Assembly: GCA_014905825.1 (NCBI GenBank)
Contig: JACGCN010000006.1
Span: 1,860,001 to 1,924,000 of the forward strand
Length of the DNA stretch: 64,000 nucleotides
Origin: Lyophyllum atratum
Taxonomy: Eukaryota; Basidiomycota; Agaricomycetes; Agaricales; Lyophyllaceae
Direction of reading: 5' to 3'
The notes under the pieces are model-generated. The model was not told the DNA's origin and did not search any database. It was given only the letters and a program-made list of their open reading frames with translations. Made by a program: the position numbers and the translations under genes. Below, one piece after another: positions 1-15,196 of the stretch. Within the stretch, counting starts at the first letter, position 1, and the number at the start of each line of letters is the position of its first letter.

Positions 1-282
1 GGCCGTCGCATGCACGACTGACGGCTAATGAGGAATTAGATAGTGATATGTGGCAACAATAGTGTCGACAAGGGATCTCTATCCATGGTTGCAATCGCAC
101 AGCATTATATAGAGTTATGTTTGAGGGAGCCGACGGTTCACGCGGAAACCAGGGACGGGCGGTGGCGGAGTTCATGATCTTCTGCGTATCTATCTGATGA
201 GAGCGATGGATTACATTGATCTCTCTTGCCTTTAGTATATAACCACCCGATTCCCTTCGCTTCTCTCCTTCAGTATACCATC
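1..282. other. 5' flank, no gene seen
   Basis: No supported coding sequence. The last 60 bases before the ATG at 283 are pyrimidine-rich, as expected of a fungal promoter and 5' UTR; a TATA-like run lies at about 236-241. Confidence 0.4.
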
Positions 283-1490
283 ATGAGCTCTGAGTCCTCT
301 ATACCTCCAACGCCGCCTTCTCCTGATGCTGCAGCGCGTCGTCGAGCGCTAAGGCCAAAGCCACGCCTTCCGTTGTCCGCTTTCAGTCCGCCAAATACAG
401 GGACTGGAGAATCTTTCCCGTTACCTCCTAGCCCAACTACGACCCACCCGGAGGTTATCATCGACTCAAATGTGATCGTGACAAACGGTGATCTTAATCT
501 TTCTTCATGGAAAGCGGAGGCAGGTCAGGTATTAGGCAGTAGAGTGGGTGGTGTCGTGCTGTCATTGCCTGGAATCGATCTGGAGAAGGTTGTTGAACAG
601 TAAGTAAACTCAAAAGCATTTTTCACCGAACGCCTTGAAGAAGTTGAAACCGACAGACTGGGATCGAGTGAATTCACCACTCCGATCATCTCGCTCTCCG
701 TTCCCTTCAAATTGGAAGACAAGACACAATCTTTCCCATCTTATCTCTCTAAACTTCCTACCTCGCTGTCCACGGTCTTCAACGAATCCACTCCAGAGGG
801 CGTTGACAGCTTGAGATGGGCTCTTGAGCGTGGTCGGCCGGTCGATGTTGACATCCAGGCTGCGATATCCGACGCTGTTTTGGAATCGTTCGAGGACATC
901 ATCTCGAAGGCCACTTCTGGCATCGCGGAAGTCCCTCCTATTGTCCTGTGTAAGTCGATATATGTCTCTTGTCTGCTGCTGACCTATAATCTCGATCTTG
1001 CTCAGCCAATATTCTTCCCCCTCCTCATGACCTGGAATTGCCGATCGTGAAGCTGATGAACCACCCAACGTACCTGGCGTTTCAATCTCAGGTGGCCGCA
1101 CTATCGCTTTTCCCCGAGGTATATATCAAATTCCTGCCCCCTTCATGGGATGCGCCCACACCACCCACACCGTCCGTGGAAATCGCCGAAGTTACGGATA
1201 CCCAGACAAAAAAGGAATGGAAGCGGAGGATCAAGATGTACTGTGAGTTGTATTTTTATTTCTCTCCTTTGGGTAGAATTAAACATGTCGCAGTGGGACC
1301 AGTCATGGAAGCCTTTGGATATCAGCGTATAATCTTTGGGTCTTCACCCTGCCCCACGTCGTCAGGTTCGTCCATCGCTAGCGATTGGTACGAAATTGCG
1401 AGAGAGTCGTTAGCAGAACTCGGCGTTGAGCAGGATTTTATCGACGCTGTATTCTACGGGAACGCAAAGAAGGTTTACGGATCCGGATAG
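283..1490 (+). CDS. Amidohydrolase-2-like TIM-barrel protein
   Basis: Four exons, 283-599, 657-949, 1006-1242 and 1294-1490, join in frame to a 347-residue protein. The start is the ATG followed by SSES; there is no in-frame ATG further upstream. The C-terminal half matches the amidohydrolase-related pattern: an NHPTYL segment, a FPEVYIKF strand like the NVYVKLSG strand of the family, the strand FGYQRIIFGSS, and the closing YGNAKKVYG, which is the usual end of these barrels. The N-terminal DxHxH metal site expected just after the first strand is not visible (IIDSNVIVTNGD instead), so this may be a non-catalytic or divergent member. Residues 1-60 are proline/serine-rich. Family placement is by motif resemblance only; the substrate is unknown. 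Confidence 0.6.
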
Positions 1491-1918
1491 GGTGTAAGCC
1501 TCACGGCGTTGCTATAAGATACCATCTGCTCAAGAGTAAACTATTATGATGTGAAAAGCCGCGTGATAGTCAGAGTACTGCCTATTGTGCACATTGTATG
1601 CCCACAAGACGCTGATAAGTGCGCCCACTGTGTGTCCTTCTGTGGGTGTCGGACGCCACCACACGACGCGTCCCAACTACGGGGATGAGGCACGTGATGT
1701 TTATTGCCTTTATGAGGACGCGTTGGTCCCGACTTGCCTAGTTGAACTTGCCTGTACACCCGTCTCATGCATTGTGTGTCCTGGCCATAAGCCTCTCAGT
1801 CCGCAAAGACCGGAGCAACTTTCCCTTATGTTCTGACGTTAAATTGCCTGGCAGGCCTTTCACAGAACCCTGAACTTGAAGCACGTCTTCCTTGCGTCCT
1901 CCACGATGTCCAGAGTAC
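1491..1918. other. Intergenic, 428 bp
   Basis: Contains the 3' UTR of the amidohydrolase-like gene and the promoter of the next gene. No coding sequence or RNA is supported. Confidence 0.4.
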
Positions 1919-4646
1919 ATGTCGACGACCGAGAGATGGGCAGAGGAAGGCAAAACGATTCCTCGTACGTCCTCTATCACCCAGACTGCCATCTACCTTC
2001 CCATTCATGGGACAATTAACAGGAGCAGTCGAGAATCATCTCCTCGGCAAGTAAGTTCCTCCTTACATACTTATCAGCTTCATCCTCAGTGCAGTATAGA
2101 CGAAAAAACGTTCATTTTCTCCTACTTCTGATGATGGCGACATGGTTGTGCCGCCTATTGCATATGACGACACGCCCCCTCCCCCGGACCGACCACTCCT
2201 TCGACAACCAGTGGCATTCGCCTGGACTAGTTCTACATCCGTGGACACAACACCTGCCGCGTTTAATACCTACCAAATCGCTATACCTAGTGCCACTGAA
2301 GTTGATTTCCTTCCCGGACAAAAGCCTGTAGTCCCTGGCCCACCGCCAAGTCGAAGACGGAAGAAAAATACCGATGGGCCATCGAAGAAGAAGAAGAAAA
2401 CCGACTACGCAGGACAAACTACCCGCTTTCGTTTGCAGCCCTCCGATCCATTTGGCACTATGGAACCTCCAATGCCACAAGTAACGCAAACACAGCCATT
2501 TGATCCATCACCAAGCGTAGAGCCTACCGTATCGCAAGACCATTCACGGACGTTCAGAGAAGTATCAGGCACCCCTACTGCCTCGGCTACTTCTCCTTCG
2601 CCGAACTTGGCATATCCGCACAGCAGAGACATCGCGTTTCAGCCTCCATTTCCTGAACAGGTGGCGGGGCCCAGCAAGGAGTCTCAACCCTTACAAAAGA
2701 AGTCGAAGCAGTCGTCAAAGACCACTGTACCCGTCATGAAGTGGAAGGTTGCCTATCCACCGGCGAAGAGCAGGAAGGTGGCCCTATCCGCAGGCGTCAA
2801 GTAGCACGCCTCCGCTGACCACTCGCCCCCCTCCAAATGAATACCCTCCGGTTTCATATACACACGAGTCTAGCTACTATCGACGAGATTATGAGAGTGA
2901 TTTTACTCTCTGCGAACCAGAATCGGCGCCTCCAATCGACTTCTTACAGACCTCAGGCCGATCAGCATCAGCCACCCTCCAGCACTTCCTCAATGCGGGA
3001 TGCAGCAGCCGCTCGAAACCTGATGCATCACCTGCCTGTCCCTGATCCTGGGTTTCGTGACGCGTCGAGGCCCTCCGTCTCGAAGAATCTGGCACAGAAT
3101 GCAGGTTCTTCTTCCACTTACAGAATACATGATGCAGGGACAGCTGGTATGTTCAAACCAAGATATGTAGTCATTGCGCTGAGGATATCTACAGAGACCA
3201 GACGTCCTCAAAAAGCGCCCTTCCTCATGCTAACTCTTCTGATCCAAGATATCCGCAGCGGCGTGACGGATCATCAGCTTGCAGAGGTACGGCTCCCTAT
3301 GAAACCCGCTAATGATCCAAGTGATGGCTTTTGGGCAGACGCAAAATTGCTGGTAGGTCTATCAGTCTACCGCTTAAACAGGTAAATAACATACTGTCGT
3401 TGCATCAGGGCCAGCAGCTACAATCGAGTGCCTCGCGAATTGATGGTAATGTTATGCGTACCTCCAGTGATATGGGTTCTCATAGTGGTCGTAAGGACCC
3501 GCTAAGGTTTACACTTTACGTGGAAAATATCGTCAATTCTTCTTACGCGTAACGGCTGAGAATGCGGATGAGTTTATCTCCACACATCTTGCCATTAAAC
3601 CAGACAGGATGCTAGATGTTGTTGTTGAGGAGGTTCGTTCTTTCCTCGTGGATGGAATATCGCTAGCCGCTATGATTAACGCGATTGCTCAGCTTCTCCC
3701 TCCGGGACAACTGCCGTTACCGCCGCAGATTCCTCGTAACCTCATCAAAAGCCCTACACCCGATTCTTCCTCATCATCTCCAACCCCGGAAGAGGAAACA
3801 TTCCAAGAACTCCCGTTCGAAAGACAACGAAATCAAGACAGGATTATGCGAGATTTCGAAGAACTTCGTCGACTGCAGCAGAGCTCCGAACGAGCTGGCA
3901 GCTCATCCTCTCGTGGTTCTGCGCAATCGGGTACTGGAGGTCGAAAACCTAAAAAGGCTAACCCTCAAAAGCGCAAAAGAAGTACTGATCGTAGGCCCAA
4001 GTCATCCGAACCGATGCCAATTGCCCCAAAGCCAGCAGTAACCGTCCACTCAGGCGATAACATGCCTCGATTTGACTCTCCTGATCCTGATGATTCCCCA
4101 GAAGAGGTGCATAGGCTGGTTACATCGGCTGTTGATCAAATTGTCCAGGACTGACGTTGGATGGATGGAATTTTTCCAGGCCAAAGCTGCGCTTCAGCCT
4201 CACCGGGCTATGGACGTTTTGAAGCAGTATAGATTTGTAAAGCGTCATGATCGACAAACTGGCTGGCCAACAAGCGCCTTTTCAGGTCTGTTCATATTAA
4301 CATTGAACCGGTGAGTGCTTCAATTTAACAACCATGAGATACTCAGGATGAATCTACGCTTAGAGTCACATCACTCAAGCGTTGAAGATTGACGAGCCTA
4401 ACTTTGCTTCCGCATGTGTCGAGACACTCGCACTTCTGGAGCTATATGGTCCGAAGGGTCATCATTACGAAGACTCCCGTGTTGTCGAGATGGTTCATGA
4501 CGCGAGTAGACCTGAATATAACGCAAAACCAATCAAGAGGCTGTTGCATTTGATGAGGGACATTGACAACAAGTGGAAGGAGGAGCACCCGCCGAAGGGA
4601 TCGATATCCGCGCCAGCGGGAGATTTCAGAACGATGAGAGGATAGT
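1919..4646 (+). CDS. Unrecognised basidiomycete protein, likely nuclear
   Basis: A multi-exon gene I do not recognise. The ATG at 1919 opens a 44-codon exon ending at 2050; a 49-nt intron (2051-2099) brings it into frame with a proline-rich exon carrying lysine clusters (SKKKKKTD), a likely nuclear localisation signal. Later exons hold a conserved-looking core around 3200-3640 (QDIRSGVTDHQLAEVRLP, then KVYTLRGKYRQFFLRVT), a charged serine-rich linker and a basic patch (KPKKANPQKRKRSTDRR), and a C-terminal block after about 4156 (GWMEFFQAKAALQPHRAMD, later RLLHLMRDIDNKWK) ending at the TAG before 4647. The frame breaks at 4152, where one extra T puts a stop after VQD. Exon edges between 2780 and 3500 are uncertain. 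No catalytic motif is visible; a role in transcription or chromatin would be a guess. Confidence 0.55.
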
Positions 4647-4794
4647 TGGTTAACGGTGGTTTTGTAGACCTCGATTACGTACAATTGATACCATAGACAT
4701 GATAACAGAGTGTGAGAGTTTTGAAGCGGCGACCCAAGTAGAGACGCGTTCAAATCTCCCTGATCTTTACGGGAACGCGCAGTGAATCTTCATC

Positions 4795-6894
4795 ATGTCC
4801 TCTAGCATTGAACTCATCAATCCGAAGGCTGAGAGCGTGCCGTAGAGCCGCAGCTCTTCAGGTACGTGTTCATTCGATCTCGGTATCGAAAAACTAACCT
4901 CCTCCAGGTCAATACAAATGGAGCCATGGGTCTTGCGAATGTGGTCAAAAGCAATCTAGGTGAGCACAAACCGTGCACTTGTACAGAAGATCTATTTGGA
5001 CCATCTGCCACGATGTCTAGGACCGAGAGGAACGCTCAAAATGCTGGTCGATGGTGCAGGCCAAATCAAAATGACCAAGGACGGAAAGGTGCTACTATCG
5101 GAAATGCAGATCCAGAACCCCACTGCAGCGATGATCGCTCGAACTGCTGTCGCTCAAGACGATCAAGTTGGTGATGGTACAACATCGGTTGTTCTCTTGG
5201 TCGGGGAGCTGTTGAAACAAGCCGAACGATATATCTCTGAGGGCGTGCATCCGACGGTCATTGCGGGGGGTTTCGATCTGGCAAAAAAAGAAGCATTAGC
5301 AGTGCGATTTGTTTTTCTCATCGAGTTATTCTCAAGCGTAACATATGCTTTCCTGATCCACAGTTCTTGGATACTTTCAAGCAACCTAACAAACTTGACC
5401 GAGCAACCTTGATCAACGTTGCAAACACGTCGCTTGCGACAAAATTGAACGCGTCCATGGCGAAACAGCTTGCTGCCGACGTCGTCGACGCTGTAATTGC
5501 CATCCGACCAGCAACCACGTCGAAAGGTAGAATATCCCTTTTGCCATATCTGCCAGTGCTGACGCTTTGGACAGATTCGCCAGATCAGTGGCAGGATCCG
5601 ATTGACCTGCACATGATAGAAATTATGAAGATGCAGCACCGCACAGCATCGGAGACGCAACTTGTCCGTGGTCTTGTTCTCGATCACGGTGCTAGGCACC
5701 CAGACATGCCCAAGCGCGTCGAGAATGCATTCATACTGACACTGAATGTCAGTCTGGAGTACGAGAAGACGTATGTTACTCCCTATTCTCCTTTGCTAGA
5801 TCCTTATTTGACAAAGATCATTCGTAGCGAGGTTAATTCGAGCTTCTTCTACTCTTCGGCTGAGCAACGGGAAAAACTTGTCGAATCCGAACGGAAGTTT
5901 ACCGACGCCAAAGTACGGAAAATCGTTGAGCTCAAGAACCTGGTATGCGATCAGGCTGTAGACACGAAAGAGAAGAAGAAGAACTTCGTTGTCATCAATC
6001 AAAAAGGAATCGATCCACTCAGTCTAGATATCCTGGCCAAAAATGGTATCTTTGCACTTCGACGAGCAAAGCGGAGGAATATGGAGCGGTCAGTCACTTT
6101 GTGCTTCCAGGAAATCTCATCTGATCTCTTTCTCGGTACAGCCTGCAACTTGTCTGTGGTGGAATTGCGCAGAACTCCGTGGATGACTTGACTCCTTCTG
6201 TCCTGGGCTGGGCTGGTCTTGTTTACGAGCACACCCTCGGCGAAGAGAAATTTACTTTCATTGAGGAAGTAAAAGCTCCGAAATCAGTGACCCTGTTGAT
6301 CAAGGGCCCCAACGCGCACACCATCCAACAGATCCAAGATGCTCTCCGCGACGGTCTACGAGCGGTCAAGAACGCAATCGAGGACCAGGCTTTAATCCCA
6401 GGTGCAGGCGCGTTTGAAGTGGCATGTTCTGCTCATCTGAGTGGGCCAGTAAAGAAGAGCGCCAAAGGACGCGTCAAAATGGGTGTTCAGGCGTTCGCGG
6501 ATGCTCTATTGATCATTCCAAAAACCTTGGTTCAGAATGGTGGATTCGATGTACAAGATGCCGTTGTGGCTTTGCAGGTGTGTTTTTATATCCGTAGTCG
6601 GCTGAATCGATTCTGATTCTCCGCGTGCACCGAAGGATGAACAAGCAGAAGGGAACACTGTCGGCATTGATCTACAATCAGGGGAGCCATTCGATCCTAC
6701 TGTGGACGGAATTTGGGACAACTACCGAGTCAAGAGGCAGATGTTGCACTCTTGGTGAGTGATGCACACGATAAAGGCGTAATCTCGAGGCTCATATATT
6801 TGGCTTCAGTTCCGTCATCGCTGTCAATCTCTTGTCCACAGATGAAATTCTGAGAGCAGGTCGTTCCTCGCTGAAGCCTGAAGGCGCACAATAG
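4795..6894 (+). CDS. CCT6: T-complex protein 1 subunit zeta (CCT6)
   Basis: One of the eight subunits of the cytosolic chaperonin that folds actin and tubulin. Nine exons: 4795-4861, 4908-4959, 5021-5301, 5364-5526, 5575-5770, 5828-6088, 6142-6577, 6636-6754 and 6810-6894. The protein opens with the zeta-type [12 protein letters not shown] and carries KSNLGPRGT, the ATP-site block [10 protein letters not shown], the catalytic [10 protein letters not shown], the hinge [10 protein letters not shown], and [11 protein letters not shown] near the C-terminal equatorial domain. Length (about 550 residues) is normal. Exon 1 contains one extra C at 4840/4841: as written, the frame hits TAG at codon 17, while removing it gives the expected [10 protein letters not shown]. 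The gene is tandem with, and 148 bp downstream of, the unrecognised gene on the same strand. Confidence 0.95.
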
Positions 6895-7403
6895 ATAGAT
6901 ATGATGAATGAGAACAGATTTACAATACTATAATCTCCAGCGTAGATGACTGTGCGTGCAGCCTGTACAAAAAAGAGCAAGGGAGGCCCTGCGATAAAAT
7001 AACAACGCGAATGATGATTGGATTGTATGGATGTATGTACTGATTACAAGCTGCTTGATTATTTAGGTGAAGTGTATGACTGTAACAACAAATGCAGTTG
7101 GAAAAATAAACAGTGGTATAAGTAAAGATGGGGGGTAAATGGAGACATTTGAGAAACCAAATATCAAGAGTCCGATTCGGAGGAACAGGAATCCCAACCA
7201 GCGTGAATGAAGTTAGGAGCAGGGCCGCAATCATTAGATGCGAAAGAAACTGGATAAGATGACGTCTCTGTATGCGGCCTTGGTTGGGAGTTTGGATACG
7301 AGTGACGCAATGATCTCGGGTCCCTTTCTCTCATCTGAGAAAAGGCCATATACACCAGAAGCAGGGTTCAACCGGCCAGAGGGATGGCCCTGCGGAGTGC
7401 CAG
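6895..7403. other. Convergent 3' regions of CCT6 and SET9
   Basis: AT-rich stretch between two convergent stop codons, fitting paired 3' UTRs and polyadenylation signals. No gene seen. Confidence 0.4.
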
Positions 7404-10400
7404 TCAGAAAGAGTGCCATTCAGAGGAGAAGAAATATCCAACCTCATCAGAAGAATAGACAAGGCCGATCTCCGACTTGCGAACACTCAAGGAGCCAACA
7501 TGTAGGGCGTTCACTGCGGCATGGCGATGACCTCTCCCTGGAGAGCTCGCCGGTCCAGAGTGTGCGTCGGTTTCATCCGGAGATGCCTTGCTGTCGTTAC
7601 TTGACGTTGACATCCATCTGCGTTTCGCAAAGGTAAGAGGAGATGGTTTGTATGTCAAAGCACCGCGCCCCAAAACCGAAGCAGATATCGACAATGACGC
7701 AATATGGGTACTCTCGGTTTCAATGATGGTTGCAGGGGGAGACTGCGGGTCTTCGGGCGTGACAGGGCCTTTCTCATCTTCCGAGGATTCGTCGAAGGTC
7801 ACCGGGCCACCCCACGCCTGAAGCGCAAAGCTAAGTGGATTCGGATTACAGAAAAGCTTTCCGCCTCTGAAGTTGGAAGTGGGGTGAGGAACCACCCTCT
7901 TCGGTGGTTCCTCGTCCTGCTCGCGGCGTCGATAGGCTCGTTTATGCGGTAATTCCTCCAGCTGGATCTCGGGGTCGCTTGGTCGTTTTCGGCGTGGCGA
8001 AGTCCAAGTCGCGACCTTCTCTTCCTCCCCGTTTTCATTGACCTGGCGCTTGACTTTCTCTCTCTCCAGAGCCCTCTCGGCGCGAGACAAGACCGGTTCA
8101 GGCTTTTTCGGGGAACGGCCTTTCTTTTCAAACCTTCCGTTCATGTTTCTGGGCTGAGGCTTCAACTCTTCGTCCATGTCAGATAGTTCTACTGTCCGAG
8201 GGACACCCTTCGCGCTAAGCACGCGAAGGGGGTTCAACCGAGGTCGGCCTCGTTTACGTTTCTCCACATGGGCAGTAGGAAGACTATGACGTTTCTTCCC
8301 CTTATCCTTGAGAAAGGAATTCCTGGTCTTGGCAGGAAGCTCTACCTTGACAGGCTCCGTTTTCCTTCTTTTGGCCGGGGGTTCAACGCTAGCGCGATCG
8401 CGGTCGTGCTTTCTGGTCTTGGGCGAAGCAGACGAGGCAGCAGCTGCCAGTTTGCGATCCAGGACCGAAAGTGCCTTCTGCGAAATCCGATTGGAGGCTG
8501 ATTCCAGAGGCGTACCCTCTTCGCGTGGAGTGGGGAGAAATCCTGGACCATGAGGAGGTATACGACAGGGCCAGGCGCGGCCATATATCGCAGTATGGCG
8601 CATACACCTGTTGCAGTGATATTCATGAACCTGCTAAGCAGAGAGTATCTCTATGGTGACATACCGAGGGCACTCGTGCTTGCTTTTCTTTCTCTTCGGT
8701 GTGATCTCGACCTCGAGACCCCATACGACTTGGGAATCAACGGATATTAGCGGCAAGACGTTCGAGCAGGTTATGCAGGTGGGTAGTGGCTTTCCATCGG
8801 GACCTTTGGGCACCTCTGGCTTTGGCGGTACTTCCTTTACCGCATCCGCGACATTTGCGGTTGAAGGACGGGTGCGTAATACACGTGGTTCGACTTCTTC
8901 TTTCTTGATCTTAACCTCGTCTTTCTTCAGGGTAGTTCCACGGCTGGAGGATGCTGGTGTGGACTTTTCCTTTGCTTTGCTCTTCCCCTTGCCTTGATTC
9001 TGCTTCGACAGCTCCAGAGCAGATGTAGATCGTGTCACCCGCTTTGTTGGTGTTGAAATCTCGGGAAGTGACATGGCATCTTCGGATAATGGAGGTGTGA
9101 CAAGCTGTGCAACCACTTCACTCTCCTTGGCCTTCTGCCGACGCGTCGAAATGATCGATCGGAAAGGCGAAGGGTCGCCGCGCTTAGGAGTAGAAAGTGC
9201 ATCACCGGCTGAGGAGAGGGAGCTCAGTGACCGAGAGGAGGAGCGTAATCTAGAATCCGGAGTAAGAGTAATAAGAGCAGACGATGATGGGGTCGCGTGA
9301 GCCACGTCGGAGGGTGCGACAGATGGGGCCAATGAGGTGAGATCAGAAGGGGTGTCCATCTCTGTGGTTAGTTCAATCTCGCCATCCACAGGAATGTCTT
9401 GCGCGTCTGCCAAAGGAAGGTTGTTATCCGCGTCTTCATCACTTTCGTCGCTGTCTTCTTCCTTTTTTGTAATAATCGCGTAAACTCCGCGGCGCGTCCG
9501 ACGTTCGTTTACGTTGGGATCCAGTTTTGGGAGAGGGTCTTCGCTGTCGGTGTCGCTGCATGATGATGTATCAGAGTCAGAGTCAGAGTCTGACTCCGAG
9601 TCTGAATCCGGTTGAGGGTCGTCTTCATTGTCAGGAGCGTAACCACCTCTGCCCCGTTTTTCACAGGTTTCACATAAACAGTGGCGGTTCTTACGTCCAA
9701 CTGAACTTGCGCGTAAGTTACAAGTATGACTCTTGTCAAACAAAACTTACAGTAACCGTCGCCATAGTGTGCGGTGATTTCTTCTCCAATAGATATCTGC
9801 CTGAGAGTCCGAAATGTGATGTATCTTCCTTCCCGAAAGAGCTCGCAGTTATTCTCGCAGTCATGCTGTCACGAGATAGTTCAAGGAATGGCAACCGAGT
9901 TCTCTGCATGAACTCACGTTGACAAATCGGGCCGGCCCCAGAAACAGGTGGTTCTTCTTCATCTGTTTGGAATGGATAACGCTGAAATCCCTTCGTATAT
10001 CAGAGCTCCTGAGATCCGTCCGCTTGAGCTCCCGGTCTTCTTCGTCACTAAGATTGGCCATTGAGCCCTTAAGCTCGGTGATGACAGTGCCAGGGGCGAG
10101 ATTGCGTGTGGCCAAAATACAGAGTTCTGATTTTCCCGTACGATGGGAGTATCTGGAGGTGTGGGCAATCTCAATGAATCCCTGTGGATTGTAGAGCTCC
10201 AAGTAGCGGGAGGCGTGGCTGCAGAAGACGGTTAGGTGAGGGAAAAATGAATTGTGGGTGCAGACGCACGTGGCAAATGCATTGATCTGTTTTTGGGTAT
10301 ATGACTTGAGGTAGTAGCGAATTGGGGGGAGGCTATCAAATGGCGCGTTTAATTGGAACAGTGATAAAGCATGATGCCAAACGCACCGGAGTAGGTCATC

Positions 10401-10762
10401 GACAGCCTGTCGAATAACGTGTTGAACTGGCCCTTTCGTGACGACAAGCTGGAAAAGAACACGAGTCGACCGGTGGAGTGTGTTAAAGAAAGTGAGATGA
10501 AGTCAATGGAGGTGATAGTGAAAATACTTACGCGTCGAACTATGGTTAGTAGGTCCTGTGCATCGGTCTTGGGAAGTCTCCTTGTCGGATCCATCTTGTG
10601 AACAAGCAAGGGAACAGAGCCAGTGCCGAGCTTCTCGACAAGAAGATGGCTGAGAAAGTCGTCATCTTTGGAGAGGTCCCTCATGTTCATAATCTTAGTC
10701 GGCCGCCAAGAGAGGGTACCCTTCGAGGAGGAAGCACTTGCAGAGGTGGCAGCTGGCGCCAT
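7404..10762 (-). CDS. SET9: Histone-lysine N-methyltransferase SET9 (H4K20)
   Basis: Chromatin enzyme of the Suv4-20/KMT5 group that methylates histone H4 lysine 20, linked to DNA-damage checkpoint signalling. Seven exons joined on the minus strand: 7404-8607, 8665-9700, 9751-9865, 9918-10218, 10270-10332, 10387-10448 and 10532-10762; they total 1,004 codons with no frame break. The start is the ATG giving MAPAATSASASS; upstream in-frame codons are not ATG. The N-terminus has the family signature LSKDDDFLSHLLVEKLGT. The SET core follows at about residues 115-260: FVNHDCENNC, then ISIGEEITAHYGDGYF. The post-SET cysteines are in GRKNRHCLCETCE. After an Asp/Ser-repeat acidic stretch comes a second cysteine pair, CITCSNVLP and ECPRCMRHTAIYG, typical of fungal Set9, then a basic disordered tail. 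The 57-nt intron 8608-8664 was chosen because it restores ECPRCMRH. Confidence 0.93.
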
Positions 10763-11073
10763 TATGGGCAAACAGCTGGGGTTCTACGTGTCGCGAGACT
10801 TGGAGAGGTAGGTGGGGTGGGAGATGGTGGTTATGAGCAGAGAATAGTGTGGCGAACCGACCAACAAGACCAGCGTGAACGCCTTGTTGTCACACAAGAA
10901 AATGAGTGACGCGCACAGCTTAGGTAATCATCCGGTGGTCCCCATGAAACAACCCGTTCATCACGCAGGTCAACTTTTTCTTTCGCCGACACAATAACAC
11001 TTCATTCAGCTACAAAGACTATAATCGTACACAGTCGACAGGACAACATCAGCCATCGCCCATCGCCCCACAC
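10763..11073. other. Intergenic between polyubiquitin and SET9
   Basis: 311 bp holding the SET9 promoter and the polyubiquitin 3' UTR, both genes reading leftward. Nothing else is supported. Confidence 0.4.
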
Positions 11074-13862
<2,789 letters not shown>

Positions 13863-15196
13863 TCACCGGTTAAACGACAGACTAGCGATAAATTTTCGAC
13901 CGCCGGCGGGAGCAACGGCGACCGGCTGCTTTCCTCTTGCTCGAGCATCCTCCTGGACGCCCGGAATTTCGCCGCTCTTGGCAAGGTGATGCCAAAAAAG
14001 AATATCCCCTGGTTGGAGTTGGCGTGGCGGAAGCTGTTCCTTCTGCTCCGCGGGGCAGTCGAAGGCGAAAGAAGAGTGGATAAGAGGTGGAGAGCTAGAG
14101 TTCATGGACGATGAAGAGGCCGCAGATGTTGGTTGAGGCGTCAATCGGTATGTGTATTGAGGAGGAATGTACAGATGCGGAGGGCGAGCAGCCGGAGGCA
14201 CGGAATTCTGGGAGTAGGGAGAGACTTGAGACTCTGTAAACGCGTGGTCACGGGGAAAGGGAAAAGAGTCGAGGTGTGTAGATGCCAATGAAGGATCTGC
14301 GAATTCCAGCGGAGGTGTGGGAAGGTAATCTGATAACGGGGCTGGGGAGGACGACCGCGAACGAAACGCGTGGTGACGATCGGGACTGGCAGCGTGCACC
14401 GGAGGATACCCAAGCTGCGATGTGCTATATTCTGGACATAGTGTAATGGCTATGGGGTCGTGGGGAATAACACCAGGCTCGTCCGCGATATAATGGCGTT
14501 CGGTGGCGATTATTTCGCTCGAGTGAAATACAAACCGATGGCCGTTAGTGGCCCGGTTTGTCGCAGTCATCGAGGAGGTACAACGTGCGCACTTGCAAAA
14601 ATGGTCAGTTCGCAATTGGGGTGAATAAAAAGATGCTGTTACAGGAATAACAATCATGTATCCGATCGTCGCGCCGCATCCGTGGCAGCACAACGTTTGG
14701 GTCAGACATTCGCATGTCCGAGGCGGGACATGCGAGGAAGATGGACGACACGAAGCTCGAGGTCGAAGGGCATCGGGATTCGACGTATAAGCTGAACAGT
14801 TGACGGGAAGCGCATCAGAGGAGTAGAGAGAAACATTTGGGCGTAGAAGCAGAACCGCCTAGGGCTTATTGTATTTTAAATATCAATTAACGTGCATGTT
14901 GGGCGAACCTTCATGCCACGGTTTGTGAGGAAGGTGTCACAAGACTTGCAATCTAAGATCCAGACTTTGTGGGGGATGGGCGGGGGTGGAGGCGGGGAGG
15001 GGTACGGATTAGACGGAAAGAAATGGAGCTGGTTGTTCTGCCTCTGAGCGAGATAGCCTATCATGGTTGAGGAGGAGGTGGGGGGGTTGAAGGAGGGGCT
15101 GGAGTTGTTGTCGTAAAGAATGTGGACAAATGGGGGATCGCGAGGAGGACGCTGACGGTCGGGGTATGTCCTCGGATTCGAGATTTGGGCGGGCAT
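13863..15196 (-). CDS. FAM72-family cysteine-rich protein with long tail
   Basis: Exons 13863-14591, 14643-14858 and 14909-15196 on the minus strand join to 410 residues. The FAM72 core spans about residues 78-200: WILDCKSCDTFLTNRGMK, then AVLLLRPNVSLYSSD, TCECLTQTLCCHGCGATIG with YMIVIP, CARC, and NGHRFVFHSSE. The paired CxxC sites and the final NGHxFxFH motif are those of human FAM72, and suggest zinc binding. Vertebrate FAM72 is about 150 residues; here a disordered Pro/Ser N-terminus and a roughly 210-residue tail are added. The biochemical role in fungi is not established; vertebrate FAM72A acts on uracil DNA glycosylase. Its ATG lies 196 bp from the divergent RRP17 start. Confidence 0.85.

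Noticed and set aside
9546..9610. Tandem GAGTCA-like repeats taken at first for a microsatellite
   Set aside because: They are the in-frame Asp/Ser codons of the SET9 acidic region.
11006..11073. Extended C-terminal tail on the last ubiquitin unit
   Set aside because: It appears only if the extra base at 11086 is kept; removing it gives the normal RGG plus one residue.
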